In this document: positions 33,697 through 41,434 of the stretch, in pieces
Position numbering within the stretch: position 1 is the first letter of the stretch
Layout: each line of letters begins with the position of its first letter
Source of the DNA: Bdellovibrio sp.
GTDB taxonomy: Bacteria; Myxococcota; SpSt-1050
Direction: 5' to 3'
Assembly (NCBI GenBank): GCA_020725805.1
Contig: DYEF01000050.1
Location: 1-50,933, forward strand
DNA: 50,933 nucleotides
The notes under the pieces: model-generated
The model's input: the letters and a program-made list of their open reading frames with translations, nothing else
What the model was told of the DNA's origin: nothing
Databases searched by the model: none
Program-made: the position numbers and the translations under genes

Positions 33697-34692
33697 TTAT
33701 AATTCACCGTAAGGACTGGCAGAAAGGGAGAAGAGGTCGTCAAAGGAGTTTTCAGTAACTCTCCTCACAGAGGCAGAGGCAATCATTGCAGCATTATCGG
33801 TACAGTATTGTTTATCGGGAAAGAATATCTCGAGACCGTGCCCTGCACAGGAATCCGAAAAATATTTCCGTATATAACTGTTGAAGGCAACTCCGCCGGA
33901 TAAGAGTATTCTCTCTATACCGGTCAGACGGGACGCATACAGGGCCTTGTCAAAGAGTGTTCTGGCAACCGCGAGCTGAAATGATGCAGCAAGATTGCAT
34001 CTGTCGGTCTCATTGTTCACAGGATTTTTTCTTATATAGTCAATTACAAAGGTCTTCAGACCCGAAAAACTCACATCCGCCCTGTCCGGCATTACGACCG
34101 GAAATTTTACAGCATTTTCATCGCCCTTTCTTGCGTGCTTTTCTATTTCGGGACCTCCCGGATATCCAAACCCTAAAACCCTTGCTACTTTATCAAATGC
34201 CTCACCGGCGGCATCATCAAGAGTGGTACCGACCTGAGAATATTCTCCCCATCTTTTTACTTCGTAAATATTCGTATGTCCTCCCGAGACCACCATACCG
34301 ATAAACGGCGGTACGAGTTTATCTCCCGAAAGTCTTATGGCTGCCAGATGCCCCTCGATATGATTTACTCCGATTATCTTTTTGCCGGTTGCAAATGCAA
34401 GCCCGTTTGCAAATGTCACACCCACGAGAAGCGAACCCATAAGACCCGGCCTCGTTGTTACGGCAATAACTCCTATATCAGATAGAGAGAGACCCGATTT
34501 CGAGATTGCCTCCTTTACTACCGGATAGATTTTGAGTATGTGGTTTCTAGAGGCTATCTCAGGAACCACTCCGCCATACTGGGAATGAATCTCAACCTGT
34601 GATGCAACCACATTCGAATATACATTAAAAGATGTATCTATTACAGCAGCACTGGTCTCGTCGCAGGATGTCTCAATTCCGAGTATATACAT
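33697..34692 (-). CDS. tsaD: tRNA N6-threonylcarbamoyladenosine transferase
   Basis: TsaD transfers the threonylcarbamoyl group to A37 of ANN-decoding tRNAs, with TsaB, TsaE and TsaC. The 331-residue protein has the ASKHA-fold ATP site (ETSCDETSAA), the metal ligands His111 and His115 (NHIEGH), SGGHT, and LSGGVAFNSYIR near the C-terminus. Length is normal. GTG at 34695 and ATG at 34692 are both possible starts and overlap the stop of the GH57 gene, so the two are coupled. It is the last gene of a four-gene operon; its partners tsaB and tsaE are not in the window. Confidence 0.96.
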   Translation of the reverse strand: MYILGIETSCDETSAAVIDTSFNVYSNVVASQVEIHSQYGGVVPEIASRNHILKIYPVVKEAISKSGLSLSDIGVIAVTTRPGLMGSLLVGVTFANGLAFATGKKIIGVNHIEGHLAAIRLSGDKLVPPFIGMVVSGGHTNIYEVKRWGEYSQVGTTLDDAAGEAFDKVARVLGFGYPGGPEIEKHARKGDENAVKFPVVMPDRADVSFSGLKTFVIDYIRKNPVNNETDRCNLAASFQLAVARTLFDKALYASRLTGIERILLSGGVAFNSYIRKYFSDSCAGHGLEIFFPDKQYCTDNAAMIASASVRRVTENSFDDLFSLSASPYGEL

Positions 34693-36278
34693 CACTTGAA
34701 ATATTCTACATTTATATCCGGAAAGATATTGTCTCTATCTTCAACAGAACTCAGCCATTCTAGATTCACAGAGTGTGATTTTACCTCATTGTAGATTCTC
34801 GTAAACCTGAGTATATGGTCGCTGAATCTCTTATGGGCATACCCTACCGCTGTCCCGGTTTTCATTATAAAAGCCCAGTCACTGCTCTGAGCAAGCAACA
34901 ATTCCCGTGCAGCCTGTCTGATTGCCCTGTTTTCGATATCATTGTGCCCGTAATAGTGATTGGCAAGTTCGTTCATTCTCTTCTCTGCCATATGAAGGTG
35001 AGGATATATCCACGAATTGGAACCCTCGACCCATACCTCATAATATCCCTTGTTTCCCCAGCTGGAACGCGCCGGATTTACTATCTGCTGTGTCGGATAC
35101 TGTCTCAGATATTCCGAAAGCGTCATTGTCCTGAAGACCTTCTGGTCATAGCAGGATTTTCTGAAGAAGTAGTTTAAAAAATCCGGTCCCTCGAACCACC
35201 AGTGTCCGAAGAGTTCGGCATCATAGGGGGCAAGAATAATCGGCTTTATGCCAAGTCTGGAGTTCAGGTATTCAACCTGTTTCTCCCTGTTGAACATAAA
35301 GTTGCCGGCGTGGATAGCCGCCTTGTTGAGTGCCGCATCCCTGTTATAAGGCTGTTTATGTTTGGTCTTGCCGGTTATTCTGTAATATTTTACTCCGGTG
35401 AACACCCTTATCCCGTCCGGGTGAATATACGGTTTGATATAATCATAATCGAGGTCAAAACCTACATCCCTGTAAAACTCCCTGTAGTCAAAGTCACCCG
35501 GATAACCCTCATCCGCGCTCCAGACCTGTTTTGAAGACTCGGGGTCCCTGCCGTAAGCCGCCACTCCGTAAGGAGTAAATACAGGCGTATAGACACCGTA
35601 TACCGGAGTAGGTTTGCCGTACAGGAGCCCGTGTGTATCAAGAATGAAATATCTTATCTCCGCCTCGAAGAGAAATCTCTCCACACCATTGAAATATGCA
35701 CACTCCGGCAGCCAGATACCTTTCGGGTCCCTTCCGAAACATTTTCTGTGATAATCCCTTGCCGTCATTATCTGACCCCTTATAGCCCAGGGATGGTCCT
35801 CCATAAGCGGAAGAAAACCGTGTGTGGCTCCTACCGTGAGAATTTCGAGATATCCGGCATCCTGCAGTTTCCTGAACTGTGCTATGAGGTCTTTGCCGTA
35901 CTTCTCCTCAAAGAGATATCTCAGATGCTGAAACCTCGTATGATAAAACCAGGCCAGATTATTGAAGTCAGTCTGATGTTTTGTCCTTTCTATCTCCCTG
36001 CCTGTAAGGTCGATAAGTCTGTAGAGATGTTTCAGATATCTGTTTCGCAAAAGTTCATCGTTCATCATAGAGGCAAGGGAAGGAGATATTGTGAGATTAA
36101 GCCTGAAATTTACCCTGTCTTCGGCAAGTCTCTCGAAGATATCAAGAAGCGGCAGATACGTCTCGGATATAGCTTCGTAAAACCAGTCCTCCTCCAAAAA
36201 TTCCTCATATTCCGGATGCCTTACAAACGGAAGATGTGCATGTAAAAGTATTGCTACATACCCTTTTTCGTCAAACAC
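34692..36278 (-). CDS. GH57 family branching-enzyme-like protein (DUF1957 type)
   Basis: This 528-residue cytoplasmic glycoside hydrolase family 57 protein probably forms alpha-1,6 branches in glycogen-like glucans. The catalytic nucleophile is seen as Glu192 in WLPECAY and the acid/base Asp353 in YDAELFGHWWFEG. The N-terminal LLHAHLPFVRHPEYEEFLEE is typical of the family. The start is GTG with AGAGGT 8 bases upstream, lying within the end of the DUF4912 gene region (5-base gap). Pairing with DUF4912 is recurrent in bacteria as I recall. No glycogen synthase or phosphorylase lies in the window. Confidence 0.92.
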   Translation of the reverse strand: MFDEKGYVAILLHAHLPFVRHPEYEEFLEEDWFYEAISETYLPLLDIFERLAEDRVNFRLNLTISPSLASMMNDELLRNRYLKHLYRLIDLTGREIERTKHQTDFNNLAWFYHTRFQHLRYLFEEKYGKDLIAQFRKLQDAGYLEILTVGATHGFLPLMEDHPWAIRGQIMTARDYHRKCFGRDPKGIWLPECAYFNGVERFLFEAEIRYFILDTHGLLYGKPTPVYGVYTPVFTPYGVAAYGRDPESSKQVWSADEGYPGDFDYREFYRDVGFDLDYDYIKPYIHPDGIRVFTGVKYYRITGKTKHKQPYNRDAALNKAAIHAGNFMFNREKQVEYLNSRLGIKPIILAPYDAELFGHWWFEGPDFLNYFFRKSCYDQKVFRTMTLSEYLRQYPTQQIVNPARSSWGNKGYYEVWVEGSNSWIYPHLHMAEKRMNELANHYYGHNDIENRAIRQAARELLLAQSSDWAFIMKTGTAVGYAHKRFSDHILRFTRIYNEVKSHSVNLEWLSSVEDRDNIFPDINVEYFK

Positions 36279-36283
36279 AGTTT

Positions 36284-37435
36284 TTACCTCTCTTTTATCA
36301 GATTATCCGAAGAGAGATTCCATTTCAGTGACCTTCTCAGTCTCTCCAGAATCTCTTCGGAGCCCTTGAGATATCTTCTAATTCCTTCCCCGTCTGGTCC
36401 CCAGAGTTCTTCGATAAGAACCGCGCCCTCGGGGAGCGGAGATACATACGGGAACGGGAGTTCACTCCCCTCCTCCTGAAGTTTCGAAAGCAGATAGGCC
36501 AGTTCGGAGATATCCCTGAGCCTTGGCCCCAGAATCTCCCTGATTCTCACAAGAGGAATATCGAATGGTATCGTTACAAATCTCACCTCTCCCTGAGACG
36601 TTGAGGCTGCGGGCATCCTTACTGTCTTTGAACGTAGTATCGGAAGGAATCCGTGTCTGCTCTTTACGACAATCTCCACAATAAAATCCTTTTCCGGTGC
36701 ATCCACAAATGCATACCAGTTCTTCGTCCCGTACGGAATCTCATATAATAGATATCGATTGGCATTTCCGCCATCATAAATAATATTTGTCACATCACTG
36801 ATCTTGATATAGAGCCTGTTGTCGACACTCTGTGTAAGGTAATGTCTGACGGTATCCTTTGAAAGGTCCCAGTAGCAGAAAATCCATTCGGGGTCTCTCG
36901 GAACGACATAGATAATATCGGCATCATAAGTCTCGGGAAGTGTGCCCAGAGCCTCCTCGACGAACTTTCTTCTGGACATATCTCCCATATCGTACTTCGA
37001 ATGTTCAACATCCCCTGTACCGTGGACAGGTTTCTCGGAGACCTGTTCCAGTATTATGCGCGCCTCAGGTTCCTTCTTCTCCCTTACCTTTACAAGCGGG
37101 GATCTTTTCAGAACACCGACGCTTTTTTTTATGCCTTTTGAGACAGATTTGACCTTCTGTGCAACCTTTCTGGTCTTCTCCAGCTGTTTTCTGGCAGCCT
37201 TTTTGGTCTCTTCGATACCCTTCTTTGCACTCTCTTTGGATTTCTCAATCTGTTTTCTGGCGGCCTCCTTTGCATCACCGGCCTTTCCGGAAAGGTCGCT
37301 GATAATTCTGGCAAGCTGAACCTTTGTCATATTCTTCTTAACTTCTGCCTTCAGCTTCTCTGCAAGCTTCAGCAATTCTTCCTTCGATTTGCTAAGTAAA
37401 TTCTTCTTCTCATCTCTTTCCTTACCACGAGGCAT
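36284..37435 (-). CDS. DUF4912 protein with Rho-N-like and Lys/Ala-rich N-terminus
   Basis: This protein of about 383 residues has three parts. Residues 10-45 resemble a SAP/Rho N-terminal helix-extension-helix (SKEELLKLAEKL). Residues 50-110 form a Lys/Ala/Glu helix with two 22-residue units starting EAARKQIEK and KAARKQLEK, histone H1- or LEA-like. The DUF4912 domain follows, with LPETYDAD, VPRDPEWIFCYWDL and a beta-rich body. The domain may bind carbohydrate or act with the neighbouring GH57 enzyme; its function is not established. TTG at 37441 and ATGs at 37438 and 37435 are possible starts. The last has AGGAGG at 7 bases. Confidence 0.85.
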   Translation of the reverse strand: MPRGKERDEKKNLLSKSKEELLKLAEKLKAEVKKNMTKVQLARIISDLSGKAGDAKEAARKQIEKSKESAKKGIEETKKAARKQLEKTRKVAQKVKSVSKGIKKSVGVLKRSPLVKVREKKEPEARIILEQVSEKPVHGTGDVEHSKYDMGDMSRRKFVEEALGTLPETYDADIIYVVPRDPEWIFCYWDLSKDTVRHYLTQSVDNRLYIKISDVTNIIYDGGNANRYLLYEIPYGTKNWYAFVDAPEKDFIVEIVVKSRHGFLPILRSKTVRMPAASTSQGEVRFVTIPFDIPLVRIREILGPRLRDISELAYLLSKLQEEGSELPFPYVSPLPEGAVLIEELWGPDGEGIRRYLKGSEEILERLRRSLKWNLSSDNLIKER

Positions 37436-37500
37436 CATCAAACCTCCTTAACAGAGGGTGAAATATTAAGTCTCAAACTCATCTGAGTCAACTCAAAAAT

Positions 37501-37878
37501 TCAGGCCGGTATATCCGCCCTTTTTTCATCCCTTATCAGAGCCAGTATGGAGTGGTGAGGTATTATCAGGTACTTCCTGCCCTGAAAATCTATCTCCACA
37601 GATGATTCCTTTACGAATATCGCATAATCTCCTTCCTGCGCCTGAAGAGGGATATACTTTACATCCTTTAATTTAACACCGCTTGGCAGTTCATAAACAG
37701 AGCCGGGGTCATAGACCGCATAGCCGGGTCCGGTTTTGATTACCTTGCCCGACAGGACCTTCTCCCTTTCCTTAACCGTCGGCGGGAGATAAAGCCCGCC
37801 ATCCGTTTTCAGATTCTCCTCATCCGGCTCAATAAGAACCTTGTCGCCTACAACAATAATATTTTTCTTCACATCCAT
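37501..37878 (-). CDS. GroES-family co-chaperone, stand-alone
   Basis: This 125-residue protein of the Cpn10 fold is longer than classic GroES (about 97). It contains the GroES strand pattern DKVLIEPDE, GGLYLPP, SGKVIKTGPG, and GDYAIF with the late V/I-rich strands. The GroEL-contact tripeptide, IVL in E. coli, reads LYL here. No groEL gene lies beside it. The ATG has no ribosome binding site and lies only 2-3 bases past the predicted transcription start, which again suggests a leaderless transcript. It heads an operon with DUF4912, GH57 and tsaD. It may serve a dedicated or distant chaperonin. Confidence 0.85.
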   Translation of the reverse strand: MDVKKNIIVVGDKVLIEPDEENLKTDGGLYLPPTVKEREKVLSGKVIKTGPGYAVYDPGSVYELPSGVKLKDVKYIPLQAQEGDYAIFVKESSVEIDFQGRKYLIIPHHSILALIRDEKRADIPA

Positions 37879-37887
37879 AACGCATCA

Positions 37888-37915
37888 AATATATAGTCTG
37901 TTTTCAAAATTGCAA
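37888..37915 (-). promoter_or_regulatory. Promoter abutting the GroES-like gene
   Basis: On the minus strand, TTGCAA (37915-37910), 16 bases, then TATATT (37893-37888). The expected start at about 37881-37880 is 2-3 bases before the ATG, leaving no room for a ribosome binding site. Confidence 0.45.
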
Positions 37916-38022
37916 TAAGAATATTTTAAGGTTACTGTTTAGCAAATGTTTCGGTCCGGTTATAATTCATAAAACATGTTTTAAGACAGCGGACAAAACT
38001 GATACTAAGTTTCATTTTCTTC

Positions 38023-38051
38023 TTGCATTGTCTTTTTTTCGTTTCTATATA
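38023..38051 (+). promoter_or_regulatory. Candidate promoter for the TIM-barrel-like lipoprotein
   Basis: TTGCAT at 38023-38028, 17 bases, TATATA at 38046-38051. It would leave a leader of about 15 bases containing AAGGAGG before the ATG at 38072. Confidence 0.4.
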
Positions 38052-38071
38052 TTTACCCCAAGGAGGTTTCT

Positions 38072-39487
38072 ATGAAAAAGCTGTTCCTGTTACTTTCAGT
38101 ACTGGGCATTTTACTTTACAACTGCTCTGATGAGTCAGGGAATACGAACGGTATTATCTCTGACCTCTCTTCTGATATCAAAGATATTCTGTCATCAGAT
38201 GCCCCTAATGATGCCGGTTTTGAAGTCGCAGCCGATGATGTCTATATTCCGGACACAACTATTACAGATACCGGCAGCAAAGGCATTTTTGAAGACGTAA
38301 CTTCTTATGATATTTCTCCATCTGATACGGGCGATGCTCCTGAAAACACTGCCGATATAACCGGCATTTCAGACATATATGAAGATACATCAGGTGATAT
38401 AAATCTTTCAGATACACAAGATATCAGCTCGAGTATAAAGATAATCTTTCCGGACACCTATGAATGCGAGAACCCCTGCACATTCAGAGTCGAAGCATCC
38501 AGTAAGATAGTAAAGGTAAGATACCTTGCAGAGGACAAATGGGAGATAGGAAAGAGTGAAAGCAGAAATACCGGATTCGAGATTCAGTACAGATTTTCGA
38601 CTCTGGGTAAGAGAATAATCTATGCCTACGGCTATGATTCGAAGGATGAAAATGCATCTCCCGTCTGTTCGGACCATAAAGAATTTCTAATAAAGGAACC
38701 GTCCGGCAACAAATTCGGAGTCTGGCTCTGGTATATAGACGGAACAGGTATGACTCACTCTGAACTCGCACAAAGACTCTCTGCACTCGGAGTAAAGAGA
38801 ATCTACGTAAAGGTTGCAGACGGACCGGCTGACTGTGTCTTTAACTGGCCCGAAGGTTGTGATATGGACATACCAAGGACATACAAGCAGAACGGAATTG
38901 AATGCTGGGCGTGGTCGTATAATTATCCGGGGAACGAAATGAATCAGGCAGACGCACTCTATAATGCAGCATATGTAGGATACGACGGATATGTGCTGGA
39001 TATCGAGAAGGAATTCGATTCCAGAACCACAGAACTGGAAAACCTGCTCAAGGAATTTATGAATGCGAAAGCAGATGCAGTGTCAAACGGATTCATCAGC
39101 AATACCTGGCCGGTATATGTAACAACATGGGGAAATCCGAAAGACCACAATATGCACGTTGAGATAATCGACAAATATGCAGACGGGCATATGCCGCAGA
39201 CATACCTTGAGGTCTGGGGAGAGTCCTATATGAACGACCCGGCAAAGTGGATAAAGACAGGAACATGCGAATACAGGGAACTCGGGGCAAAAAAGCCGGT
39301 TCACCATATAGTTTCGACAGAATACAATAAAATAACGTCAGACCAGATAAACACCTTCTTCAAGTGGAGCGGGAGAGAATCCTCGGTGTGGAGAGTACCG
39401 GGTACAGAGACTCCGCTATCAATCTGGCAAACGTGGGAAAAGGTTGACTGGAAAATGAGTGATTTTGAGGTAATCACCTGCCCGTAG
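38072..39487 (+). CDS. Lipoprotein with TIM-barrel-like, possible glycosidase domain
   Basis: This is a 471-residue lipoprotein with signal ending at Cys18 (LLYNC). An Asp/Ser/Thr-rich spacer of about 100 residues follows, typical of outer-surface lipoproteins. A beta domain with one Cys pair (residues ~120-210) precedes a barrel-like domain (~213-460) with alternating strands and helices: FGVWLWY, RIYVKVADG, ECWAWSYN and GYVLDIEKEF. The D310-I-E312 in that last strand recalls the DxE catalytic pair of GH25-type hydrolases, but the rest of the family signature is not certain. AAGGAGG precedes the ATG. It is a single gene, facing the ADH operon. Confidence 0.75.
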   Translation: MKKLFLLLSVLGILLYNCSDESGNTNGIISDLSSDIKDILSSDAPNDAGFEVAADDVYIPDTTITDTGSKGIFEDVTSYDISPSDTGDAPENTADITGISDIYEDTSGDINLSDTQDISSSIKIIFPDTYECENPCTFRVEASSKIVKVRYLAEDKWEIGKSESRNTGFEIQYRFSTLGKRIIYAYGYDSKDENASPVCSDHKEFLIKEPSGNKFGVWLWYIDGTGMTHSELAQRLSALGVKRIYVKVADGPADCVFNWPEGCDMDIPRTYKQNGIECWAWSYNYPGNEMNQADALYNAAYVGYDGYVLDIEKEFDSRTTELENLLKEFMNAKADAVSNGFISNTWPVYVTTWGNPKDHNMHVEIIDKYADGHMPQTYLEVWGESYMNDPAKWIKTGTCEYRELGAKKPVHHIVSTEYNKITSDQINTFFKWSGRESSVWRVPGTETPLSIWQTWEKVDWKMSDFEVITCP

Positions 39488-39527
39488 GTTTTGGATATTT
39501 GTACAAAATGCTCAAAAAAAACAGGTA

Positions 39528-40688
39528 TCAGTATGCCGCTTTCAGGACCTGTAAGATCTCGGACGGGTCTGTAACGGGTCTGCCGTTGTAGACTATCGCA
39601 CCGTCTGTGAGTGCGATCTCGGCACACTCCAAAAGCTCATTTTCGGGCACATTGACGTCTCTCAGCCTCGTAGGTAGACCACACATCTTTGCCAGTTCAA
39701 AGACCTTCTCTGACGCCTTTTCGCCAAGCTCAGTCTCGCTCAGATTATCTCTTATCCCAAGCGCCTCTGCAATCATTGCCTGCTGTTCAGAGACAACTTC
39801 ATTGTTGAATCTCATTACATAGGGGAGGACGATCGAATTGGCGAGTCCGTGATGAATCCTGTATCTGGCACCTATTGTGTGGGCAATTGCGTGGGCAAGT
39901 CCGACCTGCGCGTTCGAGAACGCTATACCTGCAATATTCGATGCCAGCAGTAAAATGCCTTTAGGAATAAGATTGTCGCTCTTCGTTGCTTCAACTATGC
40001 TCTTATTTACGAGTCTTATTGCGTGAAGTCCGAGTGCATCTGCGAGTGGTTGTCTCTGGGGCGATGTTATCGCCTCAATGGCATGTGTCAGAGCATCCAT
40101 CCCGGTAGCGGCAACAAGTTTCGGCGGAAGTGTCCGAATCAGTTCGGGATCCAGAATCGCAACATCGGGAATAATATTGTAATCTCCGAATAAGAGTTTC
40201 CTGTGATTATCCCAGTCTTTAACCACAGCGACATAGGTCACTTCAGAGCCGGTTCCGCATGTGGTAGGGATTGCAATATGAGGGGTCTGCTTACGGGTAA
40301 GCATCTGAAAACCTTCATAATTACGGATACTGCCACCCTCTTTCAGCAGAATTGCTATTCCTTTCGCGGTATCTATAGCAGAACCTCCGCCAAGCGACAC
40401 TACGGAATCAGCCCCCAGAGACCTTCCTATCTCTGCCCCTTTATCTATTATATGCAGACCGCTGTCGGGGAGTGCCTCATCATACACTCCTACACAATTC
40501 TCACCAAGATAACCTTTTATCTTCCTGACAAGGTCAGTATTCGCACTCAAATCCCTGTCTGTCACCAGTAATGCCCTGCTGCAACCAAGTGCGTTCAACT
40601 CTACCGCTACATCCTTTGAAATACCGGCTCCGTAAATTACCTTTGTGGGGGCAAAATGAATAAAATTCAAATCCTCGGTATATCCCAT
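39528..40688 (-). CDS. Iron-containing alcohol dehydrogenase
   Basis: This group III alcohol dehydrogenase of 386 residues oxidises or reduces an alcohol/aldehyde pair with NAD(P). Visible are the GGGSAIDTAKG nucleotide loop, the IPTTCGTGSEVT segment, and the metal site GMDALTHAIEA with HAIAHTIG and HHGLAN. Substrate cannot be inferred. The open frame reaches a GTG at 40700, but ATG 40688 is preceded by GAGG at 6 bases and clears the upstream gene, so I use it. The SCP2-domain gene ends 8 bases upstream, so they form one operon with the beta-grasp-like gene. Confidence 0.93.
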   Translation of the reverse strand: MGYTEDLNFIHFAPTKVIYGAGISKDVAVELNALGCSRALLVTDRDLSANTDLVRKIKGYLGENCVGVYDEALPDSGLHIIDKGAEIGRSLGADSVVSLGGGSAIDTAKGIAILLKEGGSIRNYEGFQMLTRKQTPHIAIPTTCGTGSEVTYVAVVKDWDNHRKLLFGDYNIIPDVAILDPELIRTLPPKLVAATGMDALTHAIEAITSPQRQPLADALGLHAIRLVNKSIVEATKSDNLIPKGILLLASNIAGIAFSNAQVGLAHAIAHTIGARYRIHHGLANSIVLPYVMRFNNEVVSEQQAMIAEALGIRDNLSETELGEKASEKVFELAKMCGLPTRLRDVNVPENELLECAEIALTDGAIVYNGRPVTDPSEILQVLKAAY

Positions 40689-40696
40689 CTTCTTCC

Positions 40697-41116
40697 TCAC
40701 TCATCCAGAAATTTGGTATCAATCGTGTTCGTGGCCTTCACAAGTTCCTGTGCTGCCTTTACAAATCTGACAATGGTCGGGAGATTTCCCTTTAGTTTGA
40801 GCTTTCCCTGCATCATCCCCTTGATAGGCTCGAGTTCTCCCTTTATCACAGACTTCCATCTCTCATACTCACCTGTAATACAGAACGGTGCCTTGTTGGC
40901 TTCTTCGGGTGTTACTATCTTTGCATCCCTGCACACACCCTTCTCAAGGTCAAGCCATATCCCGATATCCTTATCAAGCACGGGCGGCTTCGCCTTGCAG
41001 ATCAGGGCAATAACTCCGTAAGTCCAGTCCTTGCCTGCAACCTTATAATCTGCGCTCGCATTGATTGCATCTTTGTACTTGGCGACCCATTCTTCTGATG
41101 GAAACGGTACCGGCAT
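40697..41116 (-). CDS. SCP2 sterol-binding-domain protein
   Basis: This is a 139-residue soluble protein. The fold pattern with an amphipathic N-terminal helix, a central five-stranded sheet (IGIWLDLEKG, FCITGEYERW) and the C-terminal LKLKGNLPTIVRFVKAAQELV segment matches the SCP2 lipid-transfer domain. Bacterial members bind hydrophobic ligands such as acyl-CoA; the ligand here is unknown. GAGGAGG precedes the ATG. It lies between a small beta-grasp-like gene (14-base gap) and the iron ADH gene (8-base gap). The grouping suggests handling of a hydrophobic aldehyde or alcohol. Confidence 0.85.
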   Translation of the reverse strand: MPVPFPSEEWVAKYKDAINASADYKVAGKDWTYGVIALICKAKPPVLDKDIGIWLDLEKGVCRDAKIVTPEEANKAPFCITGEYERWKSVIKGELEPIKGMMQGKLKLKGNLPTIVRFVKAAQELVKATNTIDTKFLDE

Positions 41117-41130
41117 AAAAAACCTCCTCT

Positions 41131-41343
41131 TTAATTGTCCTTTTTCAAAAACACAAATAATAAATCATTATCTCTTATCACATCATCCTTATTCCGAATC
41201 CTTCTGTTATTCAGAAAACAGATATAATCTTCAGATTTTCTGCCCGAAAGAACCTGACCGATATCAATACCGGTCATATCACTCTCGCTATCGGCAACAA
41301 TTCTATTCCTGCCTTCTGACTTATAATAAAGAATCTTTCCCAT
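41131..41343 (-). CDS. Small beta-grasp (ThiS/MoaD-like) protein without GG tail
   Basis: This is a 70-residue protein. The second half, with a strand, NNRRIRNKDDVIRDNDLLFVF and a closing strand, follows the ThiS/MoaD ubiquitin-like pattern in which the loop reads DxxLxDGDxV. The usual carboxy-terminal Gly-Gly, needed for sulfur carriage, is absent: it ends KKDN. It might therefore be a structural or regulatory derivative. The ATG has no convincing ribosome binding site, so coding status is less secure than for its neighbours, though the spacing to the SCP2 gene (14 bases) supports it. Confidence 0.55.
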   Translation of the reverse strand: MGKILYYKSEGRNRIVADSESDMTGIDIGQVLSGRKSEDYICFLNNRRIRNKDDVIRDNDLLFVFLKKDN

Positions 41344-41434
41344 TGGTAGAGCAAGGATACATTAATATTTCCGTCAATTCAAGACCAAAATCATTTTGTA
41401 AGTGACAAAGAGAGGTAATCTGTCCGCATACCGG

